Shown: positions 30,696-39,700 of the stretch, one piece after another
Position numbering within the stretch: the first letter of the stretch is position 1
Layout: each line of letters starts with the position of its first letter
From: Saprospiraceae bacterium
GTDB lineage: Bacteria; Bacteroidota; Bacteroidia; Chitinophagales; Saprospiraceae
Direction: 5' to 3'
DNA: 44,843 nucleotides
Assembly (NCBI GenBank): GCA_021739645.1
Contig: JAIPBL010000053.1
Location: 1 to 44,843, forward strand
Notes under the pieces: model-generated
Told to the model about the DNA's origin: nothing
What the model saw: the letters and a program-made list of their open reading frames with translations, nothing else
Databases searched by the model: none
Program-made: the position numbers and the translations under genes

Positions 30696-33134
30696 CTAAT
30701 GCCCTAGCTTCGCTTCCACCTTCTTCCCAAACTCATCTTCGAGCCAAAACTCCAGTCCTACGCCACCTTTTTTCTGAAAAAACTCCACCCGTAGTGGGTG
30801 TTTTCCAGCTTTCAGTGCCACACTGGCAGGCTTGTCTTTCATGCCATGAATGCCGTCGTTGTCGATCAAAAGTTGCCCGTCGAGGAAGAGCCGAGAACCA
30901 TCATCGGTAGGCATGTGAAGGGTGTAAACGCCAGTAATCGGTGCTTCCATCCAGCCCTCCAACAGTAACCCAAAGTCTTCCTTGGCTTCTACCTGCTTCA
31001 AGCCTATTTCATTGAAAACCAGCTCTTTAGCTGGGGCCAATTTTGAAAAATCGGGCAGTTTGTCCCAACTTCCTTCGTAAAATTTTACCGCCAATCCAGC
31101 TTTTTTGCCTGTTTTCCCTTTTGGCTTCATGGCCTTGGTCTTGGTGAAAACATACCGCTGCTCGTGGCTTTTCAGGCTATCAGGCCAGGCAGCTCGGGTG
31201 ACGATGGAAGTCGTGTTTTTTATGGCAATTGGAGCGGTGAAACGCTGCCATTTCAATGGCGCCTTATCTGTTTCAATAGCATACTCAATGACGGCATTTG
31301 GCTTTACGGTCTCAAAGGAGACGTTGGTGTTTTTGATAAAAATATTGACGTTGGTGGTCGGCTTCGGCGGCATTTGTCCACGATGTGCAAGCCTTAGCAT
31401 TTCCGGATCCATTTTCAGCACTTTGCGGTCATAGGTCATCAGGCCATTGCTTTCGGTTTCCACATCGCTGACTTGAGTATAAACAGCAGCGGCCAACCCC
31501 TCAGAATCCACCAACGGAAGCAGCTCCCGATACAATTCCTCGTACCGCACTAGCAGCGCCTCCGGCGTCTCGATTTGCTGGTAGCCCCAGCCTTTGTCAG
31601 CCCATTGGTGGCCAGGAATGTTGAGGCCAAGGCCGCCAAACTCGCCCAACACAGCAGCGCGGCCATCCACTACTTTCGGCGAAGAAGGGCCTGGGTAATC
31701 GTGGATGTCGAGGACATCGCCAACTCCGGCATCAGTCCAGCCGCTGGCGTTGTTGACAAGACGGGTCGGGTCCCATTCCCGCAATCTCTCCACATAAAAA
31801 GCTGTCTCGTGCTGTCCCCAACCCTCGTTGAACGGCACCCACATCACGATGCTTGGATGGTTGAAAAGGTTGTCCACCATCGCCTTCATTTCCCATTTGA
31901 ACTGCGTTCGGTCTTCCTCGTTTCTGGGATTTGCGTTCGGCATGTCCTGCCAGACGAGGATGCCCAACTGGTCGCAGAGGTAGTACCAACGCGCTGGCTC
32001 CACCTTCACGTGTTTTCGTATCATGTTGAAACCCAATGATTTAAGTGTTTCAATATCGTATTTCATGGCCTCTTCGTTGGGTGCGGTGTAGAGGCCATCT
32101 GGCCAAAATCCCTGGTCGAGGGGGCCAAGTTGGAAGATAGGCTTGTTGTTGAGCATCAAGCGGGTAACGCCATTTTCGTCGGGGCCTACACTGGTTTTGC
32201 GCAGCCCAAAATAACCCCTCACCATGTCCACATCTTTGCCGTTGCTGCCTTCAATCGTGATTTCAAGGTCGTAGAGGAAGGGGTCTTCGAGGGTCCAGAG
32301 ATGGCCATCTTTTACGAAAATCAAGAGCGGCGCACCTGCCTTGCCACTGGCAGTGGACACCGGGCGGCCATTTTGGAGGACACTGGCGGTCACTTTTTGC
32401 CCAGCCAAATAGCCCTCAGTTTCTACCCGAACCACTGCACGATTCTTGTCTGCATCTGGCTCCACCCGATAGGAGCGGATATAAGAGGTTGGCACTGGCT
32501 CCATCCAAACCGTTTGCCAAATGCCGCTTGTCGGCGTGTAGTAAATGCCGCCCGGCGTCAGGGTCTGCTTTCCCACGGCTTGCCCGCCAGCGTTGGTCGG
32601 GTCAATGGTGTGGACAGAGATGACGGCCTCTTCCCCAAGTTTTACGGCATCGGTGATGTCAAAGAAAAAAGGGTCGTAGCCCCCTTTGTGGTCTCCCACT
32701 TTTTTACCGTTCACAAAAACGGAAGCCTGCCAGTCCACCGCTCCGAAATGTAGCAGCACCCGCTTTCCGTTCCAGCGGCTCGGCATGAAGAATTTTCGGG
32801 TATAAATCATCACATGGGTTGGCTCTACCCGCCAGCCGCAGCCCGAAAGCGCCGACTCGACAGGGTATGGCACCAAAATTTGCCCCTGCTTTTCGGTTAC
32901 CCCAGTTTTATCATCCAACAAACTCAGGTTCCAAAGCCCGTTCAAGTTGACCCAGTCAGGGCGGGTCATGGTGGGGCGTGGGTAATTGGGAAATGGGTTT
33001 TCTGGGTTCACCTTTTCCGTCCAGGGCGTGGTCAGACCACCTTGTACGGGTTGCCATTTTTGCTGCGCAATGGATGTAATTTGTTGAAAGACAAAGATTA
33101 AGGTGAAGAGAAAAGGTAGGTTGCGAAGTTTCAT
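30696..33134 (-). CDS. Glycoside hydrolase family 2 enzyme with C-terminal PA14 domain
   Basis: An 812-residue exported enzyme (signal peptide MKLRNLPFLFTLIFVFQQITSIAQQ). The GH2 sugar-binding domain (RPDWVNLNGLWNLSLLD...GCGWRVEPTHVMIYTRKF) and the immunoglobulin-like domain precede the barrel (GFNMIRKHVKVEPARWYYLCDQLGILVWQDMPN). The acid/base Glu is in VPFNEGWGQ (about residue 433) and the nucleophile Glu in VLGEFGG (about 495). The last 130 residues form a PA14-type carbohydrate-binding domain (VKFYEGSWDKLPDF...GVYTLHMPTDDGSRLFLDGQLLIDND). Family members hydrolyse beta-galactosides, beta-glucuronides or beta-mannosides; specificity is not readable here. It is divergent from the GT39/83-type gene. 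Confidence 0.92.
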   Translation of the reverse strand: MKLRNLPFLFTLIFVFQQITSIAQQKWQPVQGGLTTPWTEKVNPENPFPNYPRPTMTRPDWVNLNGLWNLSLLDDKTGVTEKQGQILVPYPVESALSGCGWRVEPTHVMIYTRKFFMPSRWNGKRVLLHFGAVDWQASVFVNGKKVGDHKGGYDPFFFDITDAVKLGEEAVISVHTIDPTNAGGQAVGKQTLTPGGIYYTPTSGIWQTVWMEPVPTSYIRSYRVEPDADKNRAVVRVETEGYLAGQKVTASVLQNGRPVSTASGKAGAPLLIFVKDGHLWTLEDPFLYDLEITIEGSNGKDVDMVRGYFGLRKTSVGPDENGVTRLMLNNKPIFQLGPLDQGFWPDGLYTAPNEEAMKYDIETLKSLGFNMIRKHVKVEPARWYYLCDQLGILVWQDMPNANPRNEEDRTQFKWEMKAMVDNLFNHPSIVMWVPFNEGWGQHETAFYVERLREWDPTRLVNNASGWTDAGVGDVLDIHDYPGPSSPKVVDGRAAVLGEFGGLGLNIPGHQWADKGWGYQQIETPEALLVRYEELYRELLPLVDSEGLAAAVYTQVSDVETESNGLMTYDRKVLKMDPEMLRLAHRGQMPPKPTTNVNIFIKNTNVSFETVKPNAVIEYAIETDKAPLKWQRFTAPIAIKNTTSIVTRAAWPDSLKSHEQRYVFTKTKAMKPKGKTGKKAGLAVKFYEGSWDKLPDFSKLAPAKELVFNEIGLKQVEAKEDFGLLLEGWMEAPITGVYTLHMPTDDGSRLFLDGQLLIDNDGIHGMKDKPASVALKAGKHPLRVEFFQKKGGVGLEFWLEDEFGKKVEAKLGH

Positions 33135-33162
33135 GCTGAGAAATTAATGATGAATAGTCGGG

Positions 33163-33193
33163 CGAAGGTATGTAGTTTTGCCGACCTGCTCAA
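33163..33193 (-). promoter_or_regulatory. Possible promoter for the GH2 gene
   Basis: On the minus strand: TTG (33191-33193), 20 bases, TACCTTCG (33163-33170), 28 bases before the ATG at 33134. One mismatch to TAnnTTTG. Confidence 0.4.
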
Positions 33194-33311
33194 CGGCATT
33201 TGGCGCCGCAGGTTGCCAACGAACACCCCGCTCAGCATGAAAGAAAAAACCGTCGTTATTTTCTGTCGAACAGTAGTACTCGAATTTAAAGCCTATTTTT
33301 TTTGACTCAAT

Positions 33312-34757
33312 TTGACCTGTTTGAATCGTTTCACAAAATACCTCACCGACGCCCGCTGGCTCATCCTGGCTTTCTTCCTCATGCGGCTTTACGGCATCAC
33401 CAACCCGCCGCTGGAGGTCAACCACAATTGGCGTCAAGTCACCACAAACATGTACGCCCGGAACTTTCTGGAGGTGGACAACAACCCGCTGTACAGCCGG
33501 GTGGACATGGCTGGCGACCTCACAGGCATCACCGCCAAGGAGTTCCCGCTGTTCAATTACCTGATTTACCTCGCCGCCGATGCGTTCGGCTGGCAACACT
33601 GGTACGGGCGGCTCATTAGCCTCGTGGTGTCCAGTTTCGGCATTTGGTTTTTCTATTTGTTGGTAAAAAAATACCTCGACGCCCCCCAATCGTCAATCGT
33701 AAATCGTCCATCAAAAATCGCCTACCCTGCCACCGTTATTCTGCTCAGTTCCATTTGGTTTGGGCACAGCCGCATCATCATGCCGGACACGTTCAGTGTG
33801 TCGCTGGTGCTGATGGGGCTGTGGTTCGGACTGGAATGGCTGTACCGTGGCGGAGGTTGGCGGCTCGTGCTTTTTGGGTTGCTCGGAACTTTGGGGGCGT
33901 TGAGCAAACTGCCTTCGGGGTTTCTGTTGGCGGCGCTGGCCTTTCCGTTTTTTGACCAAACCGTTTTGCCGAAAAGAAAAATTGGATTGGCGGCAGTGGG
34001 CATCATACTGCTTGCCTGCTGTGGTTGGTGGTACTTCCAATGGTTACCGCAGGTGATACAAACCTATGGTTTCGAGCAATACCCGATGCGAATGGTGCGT
34101 GTGGGGATGCAGGAAATTCTGCATGGTTTGCCAAAGGTTTTCGAGCGGTTTTACCGCAGCGCACTGAAAAGTTACGTTGGCTTCGGGCTTTACCTGGTTG
34201 GTCTTGGGTGGGCAGTCTGGCGAAAAGAATGGCGGCTGTTAGGGCTGTTCGGGCTGCTGTCGGTGGTGTTTATTGGGTACATTTTCAAGTCGGGGGCCAG
34301 TTTTTACCACCACAATTACTACATTATTCCCTTCGTGCCAGTGATGGCCGTGATGGTGGGCTTTTCGCTTGCGCAAATACGGAAGCCGTGGTTGTGCAAC
34401 CTGCTGCTGCTGGCCGTGGTGGTGGAGGGTGTCGCCAACCAACAGGATGCGTTCCGAGTGAAAAATAGCGAACTTCCCAAACTGCAACTCGAATCCATCG
34501 CCGATTCGCTCAGCCAACGCAACGACCTCGTGGCGTTTTACTCACCAGATACCAACCCGCAAGAAATGTACTTCGCCCACCGAAAGGGCTGGTTGGTCGA
34601 TGCTACGGAAATTGGCGATTCCAGCCACCTCGCCGACATTGCGAAGCTAGGCTGCAAACTGTTTTTTGCCGACAAAAAACAACTGGATAAAGCGCAGTGG
34701 CCAATTCTGAAAATCGCTTTCGAAGATGAAAACTATGTTGTTTTCAAAATGGAATAA
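33312..34757 (+). CDS. Polytopic glycosyltransferase of the GT39/GT83 (PMT/ArnT) type
   Basis: A 481-residue membrane protein with about ten TM helices. The N-terminal DARWLILAFFLMRLYGITNPPLEVNHNWRQVTTNMYARNF resembles the first loop of ArnT/PMT-type enzymes, which use polyprenyl-phosphate sugars outside the inner membrane; the usual acidic pair in that loop is not obvious (E-VNHN). AKEFPLFNYLIYLAADAFG and the C-terminal soluble tail also fit. The start is a TTG at 33312, because the first ATG (33381) lies inside TM helix 1. A repeat-derived segment (APQSSIVNRPSK, 33686-33720) lies in a cytosolic loop. It may use the product of a GT2 enzyme like that at 25526. Confidence 0.8.
   Translation: MTCLNRFTKYLTDARWLILAFFLMRLYGITNPPLEVNHNWRQVTTNMYARNFLEVDNNPLYSRVDMAGDLTGITAKEFPLFNYLIYLAADAFGWQHWYGRLISLVVSSFGIWFFYLLVKKYLDAPQSSIVNRPSKIAYPATVILLSSIWFGHSRIIMPDTFSVSLVLMGLWFGLEWLYRGGGWRLVLFGLLGTLGALSKLPSGFLLAALAFPFFDQTVLPKRKIGLAAVGIILLACCGWWYFQWLPQVIQTYGFEQYPMRMVRVGMQEILHGLPKVFERFYRSALKSYVGFGLYLVGLGWAVWRKEWRLLGLFGLLSVVFIGYIFKSGASFYHHNYYIIPFVPVMAVMVGFSLAQIRKPWLCNLLLLAVVVEGVANQQDAFRVKNSELPKLQLESIADSLSQRNDLVAFYSPDTNPQEMYFAHRKGWLVDATEIGDSSHLADIAKLGCKLFFADKKQLDKAQWPILKIAFEDENYVVFKME
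33686..33720. repeat. ATCGTNAA period-7 repeat inside the GT39/83-type gene
   Basis: CAATCGT/CAATCGT/AAATCGT/CCATCAA/AAATCG units in frame, encoding SSIVNRPSK in a loop after a TM helix. It is the reverse-complement sense of the ACGATTT unit at 30639-30693 and 42156-42191. Confidence 0.7.
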
Positions 34758-34773
34758 AAATTCGCCCCACCGT

Positions 34774-34801
34774 TTGGCTTTGGACAGCTTTTTTACCTTT
34801 G
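34774..34801 (+). promoter_or_regulatory. Promoter for the amidohydrolase-like gene
   Basis: TTG (34774-34776), 17 bases, TACCTTTG (34794-34801), 27 bases before the ATG at 34829. It supports that start rather than the TTG at 34799. Confidence 0.45.
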
Positions 34802-34828
34802 CTTATCGTCTTTCAAAAAAAACAGTTG

Positions 34829-36121
34829 ATGAAATTCAAATCCAGCCTTTTACTGGCAATTTTCGCCGCCATTTTCAATTTGGAAACTACCGCACAAAAC
34901 GTGCCCGTGCCTGCTCCCGCTCAAACGCAGCCCATCCTCATCACCAATGCCACGGCTCACCTCGGCAACGGACAGGTCATCGAGAATAGCTACATTGCTT
35001 TCGACCACGGCAAAATAACTTTTGTGGGAAACATGGCCGTCGGTCAGGGTTTCCCTGGTCATCAAATCATTGACGCAGGCGGCAAGCACCTCTATCCGGG
35101 CTTCATAGCCCCGGATTCTGAGTTGGGGTTGCAAGAAATAGAAGCAGTGCGAGCTACCACTGATTCACGGGAAATTGGGTCATTGAACCCTAACATTCGC
35201 TCCATCATCGCCTACAATACGGACTCGGAAGTGACACCGACCGTTCGGTCGATGGGAGTATTGATGGCTGAAATCACGCCTTCGGGCGGACGAATCCCCG
35301 GCCAATCGAGCATCGTTCAACTCGATGCGTGGAACTGGGAGGATGCTGCCTATTCCACTGATTTTGCCATGCACTTGTCCTGGCCAAGTGCTTCCCGTTT
35401 TAACTGGCGGGAGGGCCGCATTGAGAAGAATGAAAACTTTGCCAACGACCTGAGAGAGTTGGACGACTTCTTCCAGCAAGCCAAAGCCTATGGCGAAAAC
35501 CAGACACCCACGGAACCAAACCTTCGCTTCGAGGCGATGCAGGGTCTTTTTGATGGTTCAAAAAAACTGTTCATTCACACCAATTCGGCGACGGGGATGC
35601 AAGAGTCCGTCCTGTTTGCGGAGCGACTGCAGCTAAAACCCACCATCGTGGGCGGCAAGGACGCTTGGATGGTGACGGGATTTTTGAAGGAGCATGATGT
35701 GCCCGTCATCTTTGCCACCACGCAGCAACTTCCCAGCCGGGAGGACGACGATATTGACCAGCCTTTTAAAACACCGGCCATGCTCCAAGCTGCTGGGCTT
35801 CGCTGGTGCTTCGCACATGACGGCTTTTGGAAACAGCGCAACTTGGCCTACCAAGCCGGACAAGCTGTTGGCTTTGGACTGGCTTACGAAGATGCCGTGC
35901 GGGCGCTCACGAGCAGCACTGCCGAGATTTTGGGCATTGGGAAAACAGTAGGAACGATTGAAGTGGGGAAAGATGCAACGCTGTTCATTAGCGAAGGCGA
36001 TGCACTGGATATGCGAACCAGCAAGGTGGAAAGGGCTTTTATCCAAGGCCGGGATATTGATTTAGACAACAAACAGGAGATGTTGTACAGGCGTTTTCAG
36101 CAAAAATACAAATCAAGGTAA
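34829..36121 (+). CDS. Secreted amidohydrolase-like protein with altered metal site
   Basis: A 430-residue exported protein (signal peptide MKFKSSLLLAIFAAIFNLETTAQ). The fold is that of imidazolonepropionase-type amidohydrolases: ILITNATAHLGNGQVIENSYIAFDHGKITFVG at the N-terminus and STAEILGIGKTVGTIEVGKDATLFI at the C-terminus. Active members have a GLID.H.H motif; here it is YPGFIAPDSELGLQEIEAVRATTD, so the first metal His pair is missing. The region NPNIRSIIAYNTDSEVTPTVRSMGVLMAEITPSGGRIPGQSS is typical of a Bacteroidota subgroup. Catalysis is therefore doubtful or uses other ligands. Start set by the signal peptide and promoter. It is convergent with the histidine kinase. Confidence 0.85.
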   Translation: MKFKSSLLLAIFAAIFNLETTAQNVPVPAPAQTQPILITNATAHLGNGQVIENSYIAFDHGKITFVGNMAVGQGFPGHQIIDAGGKHLYPGFIAPDSELGLQEIEAVRATTDSREIGSLNPNIRSIIAYNTDSEVTPTVRSMGVLMAEITPSGGRIPGQSSIVQLDAWNWEDAAYSTDFAMHLSWPSASRFNWREGRIEKNENFANDLRELDDFFQQAKAYGENQTPTEPNLRFEAMQGLFDGSKKLFIHTNSATGMQESVLFAERLQLKPTIVGGKDAWMVTGFLKEHDVPVIFATTQQLPSREDDDIDQPFKTPAMLQAAGLRWCFAHDGFWKQRNLAYQAGQAVGFGLAYEDAVRALTSSTAEILGIGKTVGTIEVGKDATLFISEGDALDMRTSKVERAFIQGRDIDLDNKQEMLYRRFQQKYKSR

Positions 36122-36138
36122 GCATTACCAATTGCTTT

Positions 36139-38319
36139 TTATTTGGGCAAAACGAGCGAAAAAGTTGCGCCCTCTCCTGGCTCCGATTTCACGGTGATGA
36201 TTCCACCAAGCCGCTTGGCAATTTTTTGGCAAATAGCAAGTCCGATGCCAGTGCCTTCGTACTCGCTTTGGTGGTGAAGGCGCTTAAAGATTTCAAATAT
36301 CTTGGCCTGGTTTGCCTTTGATATCCCGATTCCATTATCAGTTACATTCACTATGTGTGCCTCAGCAGTCTCTTCTGCCGCCACTCGGATATGCGGTATT
36401 GTGCCGGGTTTCACGAATTTTATCGCATTGCTCATCAAATTCTGGAAGAGCTGTACATAAAGCTGTTGGGTGCCTTTCAGTACAGGCAATTGGCCCCGTT
36501 CAATAATTGCGCTGGTTTCGACAATGCGAATCTTCAGATTGGCCATGCTCAAAGTAAATACCTCATTAAGAGACACATCCGTTAGCTCTTCTTGAACCTG
36601 ACTGACAGTAGAGTACCGCAAAAGACCATCCAACAGGTTGTTCATTCTATTGACACCTTCGTTGACGTAGCGAAAATAATCAAGGTCTTCTCCGGTGACA
36701 TGGGGTTTTGCCAATTTTTCAATCACCTGCGTGAATGACCCAATCATTCGCAGGGGTTCCTTTAGGTCGTGGCTGGCGATGTATGCGAACTGTCGGAGGT
36801 CATCGTTCACCCGCAACAATTCCTCGTTTTGGCGGGCAATCTGCTTGCTTTTTTCAATCAATTTGGACTGGTATTCGTTTTCCTTTACCAGTAGCTCAAT
36901 TTCCTTTTGCTTTTCCCGAATAGCATGACGGATTTCCATGTCCAGGTGATGCCGACTGCGCTGCACCTTGGCGAATTCCTCCTGTATTTTGGTGTAACGC
37001 TCCTGGTACTCAAACGCTTTTTCAAATTCCCCCTTGCATTTATAAATCATCGCCAACAACTTATTGGCTTTGATTTCTGCGGTGTCATCCTTGATTTGTT
37101 GAGCCAATTCGATGGCTTGAATAGCCATGGTGTAGGCATCTGAGAGCCTTTTTTCCTCAAATGCAATTCGACCCAGGTTCAGCAGGTTGATTTGTTTGCC
37201 ATTGACCAACCCCAGGTCATCGAACATTTGCTGTGCAATTGCAGCATCCGTTGCCGCCTCTTCGAAGCGGCTCAGTGCGATTTTCGTTCGGCTCAACTGC
37301 GCCAGCGAATAGGCCATTAAGTCATCGAATTCGTTTTCTTTGGACAGTTGGTTGGCTTTTTCAAAATAACCAATTGCCGTTTCTGGCTGCTCGGAGGTCA
37401 GGTAAATATTGCCGAGGTTGTTGTAAACTACAGCTTGAGTCTTGGCGTCGATAATATCGAAATGCTTTTTGATCACGTTTTCATAGCGCCGAATTGCTTC
37501 TTCGTAATTATAAAGATGGGCGTACAACGTGCCGATGTTGATTTGAATCTGCACAATCATGTCCCTGTAGCCAATTGCCTCGCATTTGTCGAGGGCCTCC
37601 AGGAAATACTGCATCCCAATTTTGTAATTGGACTTCACGCCACAAACGACGGCAATGTTTCTCAGTGCCACTACTTCCTTTTCCGCATCACCCAACTTCC
37701 GACTGAGTTGAAGCAGCTCTTGGCTCATCTCCAATGACTTTGAATAGTCTTGTTTCAGGATATATGCCTGTGAAAACAACTGGAACATCTCGGCTTTTAC
37801 TTGCTCTAGCGCATCGTTCCTTAATTCGTGCAGCCAGCCCTGAATCTTAGTAGCCATTTCCAAACTACCGTTTAGGTCATTCAGGGCGAGGGCGAGATGG
37901 CCAAGACCAATATAGGATTTGACCAGCTGGGTATATTGTTTTTGTTGTTTCGTTAGGCGTTTCGCTTCTTCAAAATATTTTTTCGAAAGTTCATGATTTT
38001 TATTGTTGAGGTGAATTCTTGCTTCAACAATTAATAGTTCAGCAGTGGTTTCAGGTGATGGCTTTAGCTGATTACAAGATTTTGCCGCTTCGAGGTAATA
38101 ATTTGCTTTAGTAAAGAAAGAAGGTTCGTTCTGGTATTTACCGTTGGTATTGTAAATACTTGCAAGCAACAGGTAGGCAAAGGAAAGGTCTGTGTCCTCT
38201 ATGGACCCGTTTTGCCCAAATTCAAGCGCAATCTGGGCTGTATTCAAAGCTTTTTTTAGTTGTCTCCCTTGGTAAAACCGAAGGGAGTCGTCCAAGAGCA
38301 AATTCAATTGCTTGTGCAT
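36139..38319 (-). CDS. Cytosolic TPR-linked sensor histidine kinase
   Basis: A 726-residue kinase with no TM segment or signal peptide once the ATG at 38319 is used (MHKQLNLLLDDSLRFYQGRQ). Residues to about 450 are TPR repeats (for example AVVYNNLGNIYLTSEQPETAIGYFEKANQLSKEN). A coiled coil follows (HAIREKQKEIELLVKENEYQSKLIEKSKQIARQNEELLRVND), then the HisKA domain with the phospho-acceptor His in ASHDLKEPLRM (about residue 515). A HATPase domain closes the protein with N-box MSNAIKF, G1 DNGIG, and GTGIGLAICQKI. No response regulator is adjacent, so its partner is elsewhere. Inputs are probably protein contacts through the TPRs. Confidence 0.92.
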   Translation of the reverse strand: MHKQLNLLLDDSLRFYQGRQLKKALNTAQIALEFGQNGSIEDTDLSFAYLLLASIYNTNGKYQNEPSFFTKANYYLEAAKSCNQLKPSPETTAELLIVEARIHLNNKNHELSKKYFEEAKRLTKQQKQYTQLVKSYIGLGHLALALNDLNGSLEMATKIQGWLHELRNDALEQVKAEMFQLFSQAYILKQDYSKSLEMSQELLQLSRKLGDAEKEVVALRNIAVVCGVKSNYKIGMQYFLEALDKCEAIGYRDMIVQIQINIGTLYAHLYNYEEAIRRYENVIKKHFDIIDAKTQAVVYNNLGNIYLTSEQPETAIGYFEKANQLSKENEFDDLMAYSLAQLSRTKIALSRFEEAATDAAIAQQMFDDLGLVNGKQINLLNLGRIAFEEKRLSDAYTMAIQAIELAQQIKDDTAEIKANKLLAMIYKCKGEFEKAFEYQERYTKIQEEFAKVQRSRHHLDMEIRHAIREKQKEIELLVKENEYQSKLIEKSKQIARQNEELLRVNDDLRQFAYIASHDLKEPLRMIGSFTQVIEKLAKPHVTGEDLDYFRYVNEGVNRMNNLLDGLLRYSTVSQVQEELTDVSLNEVFTLSMANLKIRIVETSAIIERGQLPVLKGTQQLYVQLFQNLMSNAIKFVKPGTIPHIRVAAEETAEAHIVNVTDNGIGISKANQAKIFEIFKRLHHQSEYEGTGIGLAICQKIAKRLGGIITVKSEPGEGATFSLVLPK

Positions 38320-38538
38320 TGACTTAGTTTTTAGAGAAGAGCAAATTACTGGAGAAATTGAAACTTTGGCAAGGCGGGTAAGCAAATTCGCTTGGAGATG
38401 CTGCCAAATGTTTGTTTAACCGGTACCCACAAAACCAAATAACTTGCCAACTACGGTTTTCTAATTCACATAATTAAAAACAAATGGTACTTTCATAGCT
38501 ACCATGCAAGCGGTTAAAAAAATGACTCAAGAGGGTAG

Positions 38539-38567
38539 TTGGTTATTCCTTCCTTCCCCTAACTTGC
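38539..38567 (+). promoter_or_regulatory. Possible promoter of the TauE/SafE gene
   Basis: TTG (38539-38541), 18 bases, TAACTTGC (38560-38567), five bases before the ATG at 38572, so the mRNA would be nearly leaderless. One mismatch in the -7 box. Confidence 0.35.
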
Positions 38568-38571
38568 AGCC

Positions 38572-39324
38572 ATGAACTGGGAAATCTACTTGATATTTTT
38601 CTTTATTGCAGCCCTGTACGCTTCCGTTGGATTTGGTGGCGGCTCCAGCTATATCGCCGTGCTTGCAATATTTGGCGTCAATTTCTTGCTCATGCGCTCT
38701 TCGGCGTTGCTCTGCAACATTGTTGTGGTCAGTTTCGGCACCTACATTTTTCATAAAAACGGTTTTCTGGACTTGCGAAAAGCACTCCCACTCACACTAG
38801 CCAGTGTCCCCGTGGCCTTCCTCGGTGGCTATTTACCAATCCAAGAACGAACATTTTTCATACTCTTGAGCAGCACCCTGTTGCTTGCCGCACTGCTCAC
38901 TTGGTGGCGCCCCAAGTCCAGACCAAAACCCGAAAACCAAGCCGATAAAAACACGAGCAGCCAGCTTTTCAACCTCTCCGTTGGTAGTGGCATTGGGTTC
39001 TTGTCGGGCATGGTAGGCATTGGTGGCGGCATTTTTCTGGCCCCCGTGCTGTACCTGACCCGTTGGGCAGAGGCCAAAACCATCGCTGCCACAGCCAGTT
39101 TGTTCATCCTCGTCAATTCCATTTCGGGCATTTTGGGGCAAATGGCCAAACCAGACTTTCAAATTGACTGGAAATTTTCTATCCCACTGATGATTGCCGT
39201 ATTTTTGGGCGGCCAATTGGGCTCCCGGTTAGGCGCCGTAAAACTGCCCGCCATCTGGGTTCGCCGAGCGACGGCACTGCTCATTTTCTACATCGGTATT
39301 CAGCTTTTGCTTAAAAACCTTTGA
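38572..39324 (+). CDS. TauE/SafE family anion transporter (DUF81)
   Basis: A 250-residue inner-membrane protein with about eight TM helices. The two halves each carry the family's glycine-rich signature: ALYASVGFGGGSSYIAVLAIFG near the N-terminus and GFLSGMVGIGGGIFLAPVLYL in the middle. This family exports sulfite, sulfoacetate or related sulfur anions, or moves other small anions. It lies 40 bases upstream of moaD, possibly co-transcribed; a link to sulfur or molybdenum metabolism is plausible but not shown. Confidence 0.9.
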   Translation: MNWEIYLIFFFIAALYASVGFGGGSSYIAVLAIFGVNFLLMRSSALLCNIVVVSFGTYIFHKNGFLDLRKALPLTLASVPVAFLGGYLPIQERTFFILLSSTLLLAALLTWWRPKSRPKPENQADKNTSSQLFNLSVGSGIGFLSGMVGIGGGIFLAPVLYLTRWAEAKTIAATASLFILVNSISGILGQMAKPDFQIDWKFSIPLMIAVFLGGQLGSRLGAVKLPAIWVRRATALLIFYIGIQLLLKNL

Positions 39325-39363
39325 GTGCATGGTGTAAAATGCTGGTAAAAAAATTCGACGCTG

Positions 39364-39606
39364 ATGAAAATCACTATTCTTTCCTTCGGAATTGCAAAAG
39401 ACATCACCGGACAACGGTTCTTGGAGTGGGAACTGCCCCAAGCTGTTTCCGTTGGTGAACTGCGCAAATCGCTCGTACAGCGTTTTCCAAGATTAGCGGA
39501 ATTGGCCACAGTGCGCCTCGCCGTGAACAACGAGTATGCTTCCGAGGAATTGGTCTTAGGGGAAAACGACGAGGTGGCGCTGATACCGCCCGTCAGTGGT
39601 GGGTAA
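39364..39606 (+). CDS. moaD: MoaD, molybdopterin synthase sulfur-carrier subunit
   Basis: An 80-residue ubiquitin-fold sulfur carrier. The defining C-terminal Gly-Gly is present (NDEVALIPPVSGG), and the N-terminus MKITILSFGIAKDITGQRFLEWEL fits the first strands. The C-terminal glycine is thiocarboxylated and donates sulfur to precursor Z within the MoaD/MoaE complex. moaE follows 94 bases later. The stop TAA is supplied by the first bases of the palindromic element at 39603-39692, directly behind the Gly-Gly codons, so the essential C-terminus is intact despite the insertion. Confidence 0.92.
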   Translation: MKITILSFGIAKDITGQRFLEWELPQAVSVGELRKSLVQRFPRLAELATVRLAVNNEYASEELVLGENDEVALIPPVSGG

Positions 39607-39692
39607 CACGGACTGCCAGTCCGTGACCAGGCTCCAACACCAAGCAACTGCTTTTTTAAAACAGAAAAGCACGGACTGGCAGTCCGTGTTAC
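39603..39692. repeat. Paired-palindrome element (BIME-like) between moaD and moaE
   Basis: Arms 39603-39625 and 39670-39692 are perfect 23-base inverted copies (GTAACACGGACTGCC...), each internally palindromic, separated by 44 bases. It supplies the moaD stop codon and ends eight bases before the moaE ATG. The arms match those of the in-frame copy at 2985-3080, while the centres are unrelated. Confidence 0.85.
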
Positions 39693-39700
39693 ATTGAACC

